From an uncultured Lachnospiraceae bacterium (lineage in GTDB: Bacteria > Bacillota > Clostridia > Lachnospirales > Lachnospiraceae): a stretch of 35,504 nt of DNA. The stretch is taken from NCBI GenBank assembly GCA_944381535.1, contig CALWLN010000183.1, positions 1-35,504 on the forward strand. Direction: 5' to 3'. Below are positions 16,463 through 24,911 of this stretch, piece by piece. The notes beneath the pieces were generated by a model. That model was given only the letters and a program-made list of their open reading frames with translations. It searched no databases and was not told the origin of the DNA. The translations under genes were made by a program, and so were the position numbers. The first letter of the stretch is position 1. The number at the start of each line of letters is the position of its first letter.

Positions 16463-17764
16463 ATGACAGGCACATTGATCAAAGCAGTAAAGGCCCATCA
16501 GGTCTATACAAACCGTGGGAATCCTGGAGTTGAGGTAATCGTCACTACAGAGAACGGCGCAACGGGGCGGGCCATGTGTACCTCCGGCATATCCATTGGT
16601 ACCCATGAGGTGGATTTCACCTTTGACGGGGGCACAAAGTTCCGTGGTAAGGGAGTAGGCCGGGCAGTTGATAGTGTGAACAATGTGATTGCACCCGTTA
16701 TTATCGGAATGGATGCTGCCTGCCAGTCAGCTGTGGATATGGCGATGCTGGCAATCATACCGGATGCAAAACTTCGTCTGGGCGGAAATGCAACGGCAGC
16801 AACTTCTGCCGCAGTCTTAAAGGCCGGTGCCAATGCCCTGGGAATTCCATTGTACCGTCACATCGGAGGCGTAGGAGCTATGTACCTGCCGGTTCCCGGT
16901 GTTGCCATGGCAGCAGGAGACGAGCGTTACGGCGGGGGAATCACCACACCAGGCGGAAAGCCCACCATATCCATCATGGCTTTCGGCTTTGAGAATTTTT
17001 CCGATGCTTCCTATGCCTGCTGGGATGTTCATACACGCTGGGCAGAAAAAATGAAGAAACGGTTCGGAGGTATACCCAATGTACGTGATTTCATATCCAT
17101 TCCTGCTGGTGTCTACAGTTGCGACAGAGAAATTTGGGAGGATATGCTCGCTACCATTTGTGAGGCGGGCTATGAAAGGAAGATTGGCTTCCAGATGGAT
17201 GTGGCTACAGACACTTACTACAACAAGGAAGACGGAAAGTATTACGGCCTGTTCGATTCTATGCCCAAGACAAAAGAACAGCTTTATGATTTCTATATGC
17301 AGATTATTGAAGACTATCCTTTTGTCATTATAGAGGATCCGTTCAATGAGGATGATTATGATACTACTGCCGCGCTTACAAAGGAATGCGGAATCCAGAT
17401 TGTGGGAGACGACTTGTTCACCACGAATCTTAAACGTGTAGCATATGGGATATCTAAGGATGCGGCAAACGCAATTCTGGTGAAAGTAAATCAGATTGGC
17501 ACCATTTCCGAGGCGCTTGAAATGATTCAGTATGCATATAAGTTCGGGTATGGCGTTATGCCTTCTGATAGTCGTGGTGAGGGAGCGTCAATTGCCGATT
17601 ATGCGGTGGGAATCAATGCTGGCTCCGTGCGGGAGAGTGCCATAGGCCCCAGAGGCAACAGGTTCCTGGAAATTGAGGAAGAACTTGGATCTGCCGCAAA
17701 ATTCATCGGAGCCCGGGGACTCAAAGGTTTTCGGAACCAGATGAGAGCAGATGGAAAATTATAG
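16463..17764 (+). CDS. Enolase paralog with altered active site, possible sugar-acid dehydratase
   Basis: Protein of 433 residues, full enolase length and clearly homologous, but not a housekeeping enolase. Kept: Mg ligands Asp246 (QMDVATD), Glu291 (IIEDPF) and Asp316/317 (VGDDLFTTN), and general-base Lys341 (ILVKVNQIGT). The Ser loop is TSGISIGTHE instead of PSGASTGEHE. Lost: the His159-loop (NGGxHADN) is AGDERYGGG, the following QEFM Glu is replaced (TISIMAF), the GDEGGFAP Glu loop is IPAGVYS, SHRSGET is SDSRGEG (His to Asp369), and Lys396 is Asn385 (yeast numbering for the canonical residues). Proton abstraction next to a carboxylate is thus possible but 2-phosphoglycerate recognition is not expected. 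With a KDG-type aldolase nearby and no other dehydratase visible, dehydration of an aldonate is my inference. AGGAGG lies five bases before the ATG. Confidence 0.85.
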   Translation: MTGTLIKAVKAHQVYTNRGNPGVEVIVTTENGATGRAMCTSGISIGTHEVDFTFDGGTKFRGKGVGRAVDSVNNVIAPVIIGMDAACQSAVDMAMLAIIPDAKLRLGGNATAATSAAVLKAGANALGIPLYRHIGGVGAMYLPVPGVAMAAGDERYGGGITTPGGKPTISIMAFGFENFSDASYACWDVHTRWAEKMKKRFGGIPNVRDFISIPAGVYSCDREIWEDMLATICEAGYERKIGFQMDVATDTYYNKEDGKYYGLFDSMPKTKEQLYDFYMQIIEDYPFVIIEDPFNEDDYDTTAALTKECGIQIVGDDLFTTNLKRVAYGISKDAANAILVKVNQIGTISEALEMIQYAYKFGYGVMPSDSRGEGASIADYAVGINAGSVRESAIGPRGNRFLEIEEELGSAAKFIGARGLKGFRNQMRADGKL

Positions 17765-17861
17765 CAAAAAAAACGAAAGGAAGATCCTATGCTGGACCAG
17801 GGACAGGAATTCGGCGGTAAATGGAATTTTCCATCGGGAGAGCGAAAGGAGAGATCAGAAA

Positions 17862-19292
17862 ATGTATCAACAGTACATAGGTGGTAAACTTGTGGAAGGA
17901 CAAGGCAGGCTCATGAATGTAACGGATCCGGCAACAGGTGAGGTCATAGGGACGGTCGGCTGCGCCACCGCTGAACAGACAAAACAGGCGTTGCATGATG
18001 CAAACGAAGCTTTTAAGACATGGTCAAGGACCTCCGTCAATGAAAGGACAGCATGGCTCTATAAATTGAAAGAAGCCTGCACAGCAGAGCGGGATTATCT
18101 CATTGACTTGGTATCTGCAGAATCAGGGAGGCCTTATGCAGCTGCTTGTGGGGATGTGGACTGGCTTCTGACCAGCTTGTCTTTTTATGCGGAGGAGGCA
18201 AAGCGGGTTGAGGGAACGGTGCTTCCAAACCTGCGGACTGCTGGAAAACAGAATTATCAAATCATAACAAAGCAGCCTATCGGCGTGACTGTGGGCCATG
18301 TGGCATGGAATTATCCTCTTGGGAACGCAAGCATTAAGCTAGCGCCAGCCATCGCTTCCGGCTGTACCTGCATCATCAAACCATCCTCTGAGACTCCGCT
18401 GGCGACACTTTATCTTGGAGTCATTGCGGAACGGATTGGTTTTCCGGCAGGCGTTATGAATATTGTTTCAGGACCTTCGGGGGAGGTGGCAAAAACTCTG
18501 AATGAAAGTGATATTCCCAGAATGATCACACTCATAGGTTCTTATGAGACAGGCTTAAAACTCATGCAGCAGAGTGTCACTTCATTGAAAAAATATTCTC
18601 TGGAACTCGGCGGAAATGCACCGGTAGTGGTGATGCCAGATGTGAATTTGGATGAGGTGGCCGCAAATATCGTAGCGAAAAAAGTCGGATTTGCTGGACA
18701 GACCTGTGTGAATTATAACCGTATTTATATTCACGAAAGCATTTATAAGGAGATGTGCGAAAAGATTGCGACGGAACTGGGCAGGGTGAAGCTAGGCAGA
18801 GGGAAAGATGAGGGTTATATCATGGGTCCTGTCATCAACAGACAGGCACGGGACAGGATGCTGGAACTCATTGAAGACGCGGTAAAGGGCGGGGCAAAAC
18901 TTGTTATGGGTGGTGAGATTCCAAAAGATTTTCAGTATGGAAACTATATCACACCTGCGCTTCTTATAGATGTTACGGATGATATGCGTGTTTCTAGGGA
19001 AGAAATCTTTGGGCCCATCATTCCTTTGCAGTCTTTCTCGAATCTGGAGGAAGCCATTGAGAAATCAAACAATACGATTTTTGGACTTTCCGCTTATTTC
19101 TTTGGTCATAATGCGAAAGAGATGAGCAGATATTTTGAGGGCGTTAGGGCAGGAGAGATATTTGTCAACGGCGGAATAGGAAGTGAATTTTCACCCCATG
19201 CGGGGGCCAAGCAGTCAGGGATAGGATGTGATAAATCTAAAGTATCCTTAGAGGAATACTATGATATTAAGTTCCTGTCCATAATTCCATAA
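17862..19292 (+). CDS. NAD(P)-dependent aldehyde dehydrogenase
   Basis: ALDH superfamily enzyme of 476 residues. Catalytic Cys282 in FAGQTCVNYN, general-base Glu248 in LELGGNAP and Asn150 in VAWNYPLGNA are all present, and the C-terminal EEIFGPIIP block is conserved. It resembles the succinate-semialdehyde/lactaldehyde/glyceraldehyde group. The frame is open back to 17751, but I chose the ATG at 17862 (MYQQYIGGKLVEG) because AAAGGAGA stands just before it and homologous N-termini start there. Following glycerate kinase and the enolase paralog, its likely job is oxidation of the aldolase-derived aldehyde, for example D-glyceraldehyde to glycerate. Confidence 0.9.
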   Translation: MYQQYIGGKLVEGQGRLMNVTDPATGEVIGTVGCATAEQTKQALHDANEAFKTWSRTSVNERTAWLYKLKEACTAERDYLIDLVSAESGRPYAAACGDVDWLLTSLSFYAEEAKRVEGTVLPNLRTAGKQNYQIITKQPIGVTVGHVAWNYPLGNASIKLAPAIASGCTCIIKPSSETPLATLYLGVIAERIGFPAGVMNIVSGPSGEVAKTLNESDIPRMITLIGSYETGLKLMQQSVTSLKKYSLELGGNAPVVVMPDVNLDEVAANIVAKKVGFAGQTCVNYNRIYIHESIYKEMCEKIATELGRVKLGRGKDEGYIMGPVINRQARDRMLELIEDAVKGGAKLVMGGEIPKDFQYGNYITPALLIDVTDDMRVSREEIFGPIIPLQSFSNLEEAIEKSNNTIFGLSAYFFGHNAKEMSRYFEGVRAGEIFVNGGIGSEFSPHAGAKQSGIGCDKSKVSLEEYYDIKFLSIIP

Positions 19293-19324
19293 GTTTTATT
19301 TATGAAATGTAGGAGGGGTGTAGA

Positions 19325-20305
19325 TTGAAAGAGAAAAAAATAGATATTATCGGTTTCGGTGATCCGTTCCTTGATCTTGTAGTGAAGATTGGAAAGCTAC
19401 CGGAGTCCAATACTAACTGTCCCATGCAGGAGCACTGCTTTCAAGGAGGTGGAAATGTGGCCACCGCCGTGGTTGCCGCAGCAAGACTGGGGTTAAGAAC
19501 TTCCCTCATAGGTTCGGTTGGGGATGACCTGTTTGGAAAAATGTCCTTATCCGATTTGGAGTACAACGGGGTGGATATATCGAAAATGTATGTTAGAAAA
19601 GGGAAAAAGAGTAATTTTTCCATTTGTGTTACAGAATGTGATGTGAAAGGAAAAGAGTTCTTCGTGGAGCATGGCGATTTTGAACAGATAACTTCGGAAA
19701 TGCTGGTGGAAGAATATATCAAATCTGCCAGAATGCTACACACAGGGCTTATCACTTCTGCAGTAATAGATGCATGCCGGTGGATCCATGAAACTGACGG
19801 AAAGGTCAGTATTGATGCGCCCTATTACAAGCCTTTTGTGTATGAGAATTATAAGTGTTTCGATATTTTCATCGGATCAGAGATGTATTATGAGGCAATG
19901 TGCAAAAATTTGGGCTTTGATGCTGGAAAATACGAAAAGAATATGAATACCCTGCGTGAGGAAGGCTGCGAGATTGTAATTTTCACCTTTGGCGGCGACG
20001 GCTGCCGAGGGGTCTCTGCGGAGGGATATTTTGAGATTCCCGCAATTTCTGTGAAGGTTGTTGATACAACAGGCGCGGGAGATGTATTCCATGGCGCCTT
20101 TGATTATGCGTACCTGCAGGGTATGAACGTGATAGAATGTGCTCGGCTGGCAACAGCCACATCCGCGATCAAATGCACGCGTCCCGGAGGCCGTTCGGGT
20201 ATTCCGACGATGGAGGTCTTAAAGAAATTTATGGAGACTGGTGAAATAGACTACAGCGAGATTGATGAGCGTGTGGCTCATTATAAGAGTGGAATCATAA
20301 GTTAA
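19325..20305 (+). CDS. PfkB family carbohydrate kinase
   Basis: Ribokinase-like sugar kinase of 326 residues, starting at a TTG preceded by AGGAGGGG. Motifs: N-terminal GFGDPFLDLVV, the sugar-binding FQGGGNVATAV (41-49) and the anion-hole/catalytic signature VVDTTGAGDVFHG with base Asp253. Substrate class cannot be told; ketohexose, KDG or nucleoside sugars are all possible for this fold. It is followed at once by a FucI-like isomerase and a class II aldolase, an order matching an isomerase, ketose kinase and ketose-phosphate aldolase route. Confidence 0.9.
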   Translation: MKEKKIDIIGFGDPFLDLVVKIGKLPESNTNCPMQEHCFQGGGNVATAVVAAARLGLRTSLIGSVGDDLFGKMSLSDLEYNGVDISKMYVRKGKKSNFSICVTECDVKGKEFFVEHGDFEQITSEMLVEEYIKSARMLHTGLITSAVIDACRWIHETDGKVSIDAPYYKPFVYENYKCFDIFIGSEMYYEAMCKNLGFDAGKYEKNMNTLREEGCEIVIFTFGGDGCRGVSAEGYFEIPAISVKVVDTTGAGDVFHGAFDYAYLQGMNVIECARLATATSAIKCTRPGGRSGIPTMEVLKKFMETGEIDYSEIDERVAHYKSGIIS

Positions 20306-20345
20306 GATGGATTGATAGAAAAGTATGCGTTAGAGGAGGATAAAA

Positions 20346-21737
20346 ATGCTTGATTATAATATCAGAATCGGCCTTGTGCCATTACGACGCGACTGTACAC
20401 CGCGCCCTGGTCAGTTCAACTGGGAAATTGCGGAAGAAAGAGGCAGAAAAACGGTAGACTATATCAAAGAACACTACACCACGGAGAGCATATCATTCGT
20501 GGATTTGAAAGGTGTGATCGATGTAGAGGTTCTTTGGTCCTGTGATGATGTAGATAAGGTTGCTGAACACTTTTGGAAAGAGAAGGTGGATTCAATTTTC
20601 CTGATTGCCGCAAATTTTGGCAATGAGGAAGCGGCCGGGGAACTGACCAAAAAGTTCGGAAAGCCGGTACTTCTCTGGGGCCCACAGGATGATGCCCCTG
20701 CAGTGGATGGTATGCGTTATACCGATTCCCAGTGTGGATTGTTCGGCATCAGCCGTCAGCTTACCAGGATGAATGTACCTTTTACCTATATTGAAAACTG
20801 TCCGGTGGATGCGGAAGCATTGGCGCAGGGACTGAAGCGCTTTGCTGCGGTAGTATGTGCAGTGAAAAACTTCGTTGGCATGCGAATCGGACAGATTGGG
20901 TTAAGGCCCAGACCTTTCTGTTCCGTTATTTTCAATGAAGGGCAGCTGATGGAGTATTTTGATATTCATATGGTGCCTATTAATCTTGCAGTGGTTCAGG
21001 ACAAGTTCAGAACCATATTAAGGAACCGTCCGGAAGAACTGAAAGAGGGGGCGACTATGCTTCGTGCAAAGTATGATATGGACCAGGCGTCTCAGGAGAC
21101 GGCAGAAAAACAGTATGCTTATGTTCTGCTTTTTAAGGATTTGTTTGAGGAATTTAAGCTGGATGCGATTTCTTCCGAGTGTTGGTCCGCCCTGCAGCTT
21201 CTGGTAGGCGCGATGCCATGTACGGCATACGGACTCCTGGCAGATGAAGGTTATATTATTAGTTGTGAGAACGATGTTCACGCAGCTATGACACAGGTAC
21301 TCTTGAAATCGCTTTCTTTTGGAAAGAATCCGCCTCTGTTCGGTGAGTTTACCATCCGTCATCCAGAGGAGAAAAATGTTGAACTTCTGTGGCATTGCGG
21401 ACAGTTCGCATATTCCGTTCACAAGGAGGGCGAGACGTGTCGATGTATTAATATGCGGGAAAACTTCGAGGCAAAGAAGAGCCATTACACGGTGGCCCGC
21501 ATTGACCAAGATCACGGAAATTATTCCATCGTTGCAGGCGAATGTGACAGCGCGGAGGGACCGTACACCAACGGAACCTATATCTGGGCCCGCTTTGATG
21601 ACCTTAATGCATGGGAACGCAAACTCATTGAAGGGCCGTACATTCATCATGTATCTGAGATTGAGGGAAGCTTCACGGAAGAGATTAAAGAGTTCTGTAA
21701 GTATGTGCCTACTCTCAAATTTGATCCGGTAATGTAG
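20346..21737 (+). CDS. L-fucose/L-arabinose isomerase-family protein
   Basis: Cytoplasmic protein of 463 residues of the FucI/AraA-like fold, shorter than FucI (about 590). The metal-site pattern can be aligned: Glu308 in ISCENDVHAAM matches TENDVLNG of FucI, Glu334 in LFGEFTI takes the second ligand place, and His350 is in LLWHCGQ. IRIGLVPLRRD starts the N-terminal Rossmann-like domain. It probably interconverts an aldose and a ketose before the PfkB kinase and class II aldolase. Distinct from the FucI at the left edge of the window. GAGGAGG stands before the ATG. The substrate is unknown. Confidence 0.8.
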   Translation: MLDYNIRIGLVPLRRDCTPRPGQFNWEIAEERGRKTVDYIKEHYTTESISFVDLKGVIDVEVLWSCDDVDKVAEHFWKEKVDSIFLIAANFGNEEAAGELTKKFGKPVLLWGPQDDAPAVDGMRYTDSQCGLFGISRQLTRMNVPFTYIENCPVDAEALAQGLKRFAAVVCAVKNFVGMRIGQIGLRPRPFCSVIFNEGQLMEYFDIHMVPINLAVVQDKFRTILRNRPEELKEGATMLRAKYDMDQASQETAEKQYAYVLLFKDLFEEFKLDAISSECWSALQLLVGAMPCTAYGLLADEGYIISCENDVHAAMTQVLLKSLSFGKNPPLFGEFTIRHPEEKNVELLWHCGQFAYSVHKEGETCRCINMRENFEAKKSHYTVARIDQDHGNYSIVAGECDSAEGPYTNGTYIWARFDDLNAWERKLIEGPYIHHVSEIEGSFTEEIKEFCKYVPTLKFDPVM

Positions 21738-21751
21738 GAAGGAAATTAAAT

Positions 21752-22570
21752 ATGCAATACAGTTTAAAAGAAATTCTTGATGTGGCTGAAAAAGGCGGTT
21801 TTGCAGTTCCGGCTTTCAATGTATATAATCTGGAGACCCTGATGGGCGTTGTAAGGGCAGCGGAAGAAACAAAGGCTCCCGTTATTATCCAGATGTACAG
21901 CCGTCTGTTTAACACCGGCACTGGGAGATTTATGTCTCCTGTTATTTTAGATGTTATGAATCAACTCAAGACTCCTGTGGCGTTTCATCTAGACCATGGT
22001 GCTGGCATACCGGAATGTATCCGTGCTATGCGATACGGCGCTACAGGAATTATGATTGACGCTTCCACCTTGCCTATCGACGAAAATATCGAAGCAACGA
22101 AAAAGGTCGTTGATATGGCCCGGGAAGCAGGCGTCAGTGTGGAGGGGGAGCTTGGTCACATTGGCTCCACAAACGATGAGGCTTGGGACGCTTACACCGA
22201 AGTCGGCGATGCTATGCGGTATGTGAATGAAACCGGTATTGACGCGCTGGCCATCATGGTCGGCACTGCGCATGGTCATTACGCCAAGACTCCGGTGCTG
22301 GCAGTTGATAGAATCGTTGAAATTCACGTTGCCACAAATGCTCATCTCGTCCTGCATGGTGGTTCTGGGGTTCCGGACGATCAGATTAAGGCGGCAATCC
22401 ATGGGGGAATACGTAAGATTAACTTCGGCACGGATGTCTGCTGCGCATTTATTGAAAGTTATAAGGAACTGGAACCGTATAGTGCACCTCTGGATGTCGT
22501 AATGGCAAAGGTTTCTGAATGTGTTAAGGCTTTTGCTATTGAAAAGATTCGGCTGCTAGGTGCAGATTAG
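21752..22570 (+). CDS. Class II (zinc-dependent) ketose-phosphate aldolase
   Basis: Fructose/tagatose-bisphosphate aldolase family, 272 residues, releasing dihydroxyacetone phosphate plus an aldehyde from a phosphorylated ketose. Catalytic Asp81 and zinc ligand His82 lie in FHLDHG; EGELGHIGS (131-139), zinc ligands His174 (GTAHGHY) and His202 (LHGGSGVPDD), and KINFGTD complete the active site. It groups with GatY/KbaY/IolJ-like enzymes rather than the longer glycolytic FbaA form. It starts 14 bases after the isomerase stop, consistent with one operon, and probably acts on the product of the PfkB kinase. Confidence 0.92.
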   Translation: MQYSLKEILDVAEKGGFAVPAFNVYNLETLMGVVRAAEETKAPVIIQMYSRLFNTGTGRFMSPVILDVMNQLKTPVAFHLDHGAGIPECIRAMRYGATGIMIDASTLPIDENIEATKKVVDMAREAGVSVEGELGHIGSTNDEAWDAYTEVGDAMRYVNETGIDALAIMVGTAHGHYAKTPVLAVDRIVEIHVATNAHLVLHGGSGVPDDQIKAAIHGGIRKINFGTDVCCAFIESYKELEPYSAPLDVVMAKVSECVKAFAIEKIRLLGAD

Positions 22571-22667
22571 GAGCAGTAATCCGGGATGAAATAACGATTC
22601 CCAAAGGCAGGCGCAGGCCACATGAATAGATGGGAAATATGAAGAATAGTAGGAAAGGTGACGAATC

Positions 22668-23318
22668 GTGCTTAACACATTGAGAACGAAAAATCCGGGA
22701 GTCAAAATGTATTCCGTCCTGGATGAAGAATTCCGTAAGTTTGGAAGAGTGATTAAAAATATTGATACGAAGGAAATTGTGAAAGCCGGAAAACTTATAG
22801 AAAAGCCAGAAACTGAGGTGAGGTATCTTCCCTCAGAGGAAAGCTTTGAGAAGCTTGCCATAGCGGAACGGATTAGAACCGAGGTGTTCGGGACACTGCC
22901 CACAGAAACTGGATATTGCTGGGGGCATAGTTCTTTCTTAAATGCCACGGAATGGCATACCTCTAGCGAGATCAATATTGCCGTGACTCCTATCGTGCTG
23001 TTGTTGGGTCATCTGTGGGAAATTGAGGACGGAAAGACCGATTCCACAAAATTTACCGCCTTTTATGTGCCAGAGGGTGTTATGATAGAGGTCTATGCCA
23101 CAACGACACATTACTGTCCGTGCCAGGTGCAGGACGATGGCTTTGGCTGTGTAGTAGTCCTCCCAAAAGGAACCAACACTCAGCTTGAGGCACGGCCGGA
23201 GGACAAGCTAATCGTAGCAAAGAATAAATGGGCTATCGCTCATGTTGATAATAAACCGATGATTGAAAGAGGTGTTACACCGGGAATCGGGGGAACAAAT
23301 ATTGAAATACGGTATTAA
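22668..23318 (+). CDS. DUF4867-like family protein
   Basis: Protein of 216 residues without signal peptide or membrane segment, starting at a GTG with AAAGGTG seven bases upstream. It has a beta-rich, cupin-like look: TGYCWGHSSFLNATEWHTSSEIN, FTAFYVPEGVMIEVYATTTHYCPCQ and RPEDKLIVAKNKWAIAH. His and Glu residues could form a metal site, as in sugar isomerases or epimerases of the cupin fold. I recognise it as most like DUF4867, a family with no assigned function that I associate with sugar isomerase, kinase and aldolase genes. It ends the operon; a role as an epimerase or mutarotase for the sugar is a guess. Confidence 0.6.
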   Translation: MLNTLRTKNPGVKMYSVLDEEFRKFGRVIKNIDTKEIVKAGKLIEKPETEVRYLPSEESFEKLAIAERIRTEVFGTLPTETGYCWGHSSFLNATEWHTSSEINIAVTPIVLLLGHLWEIEDGKTDSTKFTAFYVPEGVMIEVYATTTHYCPCQVQDDGFGCVVVLPKGTNTQLEARPEDKLIVAKNKWAIAHVDNKPMIERGVTPGIGGTNIEIRY

Positions 23319-23364
23319 TATTCGTAGAATCCGGCAGAGAAATCATATAAAGTCACCGGATTAA

Positions 23365-23681
23365 GGAAGTTGCAGGAATATTGAGGTCAGGCCGTACAAG
23401 GAAAGGTTTTTTGACACCGGAGTACTAGAAGTTTACAGTATAGAACCTCTGCGCCGGATATGCGAACTTAATGGGGGGAAAGAATGGGAAAGTCTGAAAG
23501 AGGGAGCATGTGTGGATATCATTGCTCTGGAGCATGCGATAGAAAGAGTTTTTGCATTGACAGATATGTTCGCAAAAAAGGATATCAGTGTGCTCTGACG
23601 ATAGCAGATGGGCAGGTTTCTACCACACAGATTCATGTACAAATAAGAAAAATAGAATTTTATCCTGTCTCCATGGCTTGA
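23365..23681 (+). pseudogene. Unassigned coding remnant with apparent frameshift
   Basis: The frame open from 23365 to a stop at 23596-23598 has no start codon, yet reads like protein: RPYKERFFDTGVLEVYSIEP, then LNGGKEWESLKEGACVDIIA. After the A run near 23573-23579 a second frame continues with GYQCALTIADGQVSTTQIHV to a stop at 23681. Joined, they give about 105 residues of plausible sequence, suggesting a 5'-truncated, frameshifted gene. I do not recognise the family. The rest of the 485-base gap between 23318 and 23804 shows only a weak 7 bp inverted repeat (23328-23362) and the regulator's upstream region. Confidence 0.4.
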
Positions 23682-23757
23682 AGAATTATAAGCACAAAAA
23701 GTCGCTTTTATGCACCTAATGTATGAAATGTGCATTTATAAAAATCACAAATTACGA

Positions 23758-23763
23758 TATACT
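23758..23763 (+). promoter_or_regulatory. Candidate -10 box of the AraC regulator gene
   Basis: TATACT lies about 40 bases before the AraC ATG. No good -35 hexamer is seen at 16-18 bases, so it may be weak or activator-dependent. An imperfectly placed TGCAC...GTGCA dyad (about 23711-23734) just upstream could be an operator. Confidence 0.3.
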
Positions 23764-23803
23764 AATAAGTAACATCAACTATGGATACAGGGGGGGAATC
23801 CTC

Positions 23804-24724
23804 ATGAAATGTTTCCGAATTAATTTAAATGAGGTTTTAAAAGTCGTACTTCTTGGAAAGGAAACGTTGATACCGCCGCGCCTCCATTATTCGCGTTATG
23901 TTACGGAATACGTTTTGTATGTGATAGTCAAGGGCAGCCTAAAACTCAATGTCAACAATGACACGGTAGTACTTAAGTCTGGAGATGTGTATTTATTTCA
24001 AAAGGGCGACAGCCAGGAGCCTTTGGAGAGCAGCTTTTGTGAATATTTTTATGTCCATTTCCAATCCGACAGCGTTTGTGAAATGGAGCTTGAGGCGGCA
24101 GAATATACCGAACTGTTGCGGAAGAAGCATGAAAAATGCATAAGGACAGATTCCTTCAGTTCCAAGTGCTATGATTTTCTGAATGTACTCATTCGGCAGG
24201 AGACCCACATCAGTTCAGACACTTTACTTGAAAGCATAACAGATGCTCTACAGAACAGTATCCTCACTACCGAGTGTAAATCGCCACAACGGAGGTTTGA
24301 AATTTCAAATGCTGTCGCTTTAATTTTTCTGAAACTGGAATCCACTACTATGCAAAAGGCTAATCGCAGTGAACAGAATTTGGAAAGAACATATGATGTT
24401 ACACGGAAAATAGCGGCTTATATTGAACAACATTACGCAGAACCGCTTTCCAGCCAGAATATCGAGCAGGAGTTTTTTCTTACCTTCGACTATGCTAACC
24501 GGATTTTTCGAAAAGTCATGGGTTGTTCAATCATGAAATATCACAACATTGTGAGGATTCAGTATGCGAAGGCAAAGATGCGCGCGACCAATATGCCTAT
24601 AAAAGAAATTGCCATGGAGGTAGGGTTTGAAAATGTGCATTATTTCAGCCGGATTTTCAAAAAGACAGAGGGTCTTTCACCTTCGGAATACAAACGGAAA
24701 TTTATGAAAATCTCAGATGATTAA
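23804..24724 (+). CDS. AraC family transcriptional regulator
   Basis: DNA-binding regulator of 306 residues. The N-terminal half is a cupin-like sensor (VTEYVLYVIVKGSLKLNV, VVLKSGDVYLFQKGD). The C-terminal 100 residues hold the double helix-turn-helix (IEQEFFLTFDYANRIFRKVM, then MPIKEIAMEVGFENVHYFSR and FKKTEGLSPSEYKRK). I chose the ATG at 23804 with GGGGGG seven bases upstream; an ATG at 23723 would add 27 residues but has no ribosome-binding site. It lies between the catabolic operon and the import operon, both in the same direction, and probably activates one or both in response to the sugar. Confidence 0.9.
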   Translation: MKCFRINLNEVLKVVLLGKETLIPPRLHYSRYVTEYVLYVIVKGSLKLNVNNDTVVLKSGDVYLFQKGDSQEPLESSFCEYFYVHFQSDSVCEMELEAAEYTELLRKKHEKCIRTDSFSSKCYDFLNVLIRQETHISSDTLLESITDALQNSILTTECKSPQRRFEISNAVALIFLKLESTTMQKANRSEQNLERTYDVTRKIAAYIEQHYAEPLSSQNIEQEFFLTFDYANRIFRKVMGCSIMKYHNIVRIQYAKAKMRATNMPIKEIAMEVGFENVHYFSRIFKKTEGLSPSEYKRKFMKISDD

Positions 24725-24911
24725 TGAAAATTAATATCCGAGAAAGGGGAATGGCTAGGCAATGATGAAGATATGGATTACACCAATGATTGTTTTAAAC
24801 AGAAGGTGTTTGCACTGATAAGAATGAAAGGGGGAGAAACGATATGAACATTACTTAAATTTGGCATAGGAAGAAACACAGGAGAAACCATAGTAATAGG
24901 AGAATATAAAA

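Noticed and set aside
16463-17764. A housekeeping enolase making phosphoenolpyruvate after the glycerate kinase.
   Set aside because: The position fits, but several residues needed to bind 2-phosphoglycerate are replaced.
8161-22570. A sulfoquinovose degradation cluster (GH31, SDR, KDPG-like aldolase, aldehyde dehydrogenase and isomerase are all found in such pathways).
   Set aside because: The GH31 catalytic loop is glucosidase-like, there is no recognisable lactonase, sulfo-sugar transaldolase or sulfonate exporter, and glycerate kinase points to an ordinary three-carbon product. Not excluded, but not supported.
23328-23362. AATCCGG/CCGGATT inverted repeat as a terminator of the catabolic operon.
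   Set aside because: Only 7 bp with a 21-base loop and no T run.
24750-24860. Several tiny frames before the fused permease (for example ATG 24773, 24 codons), possible leader peptides.
   Set aside because: They overlap one another in different frames and show no regulatory codon run or attenuator hairpin.
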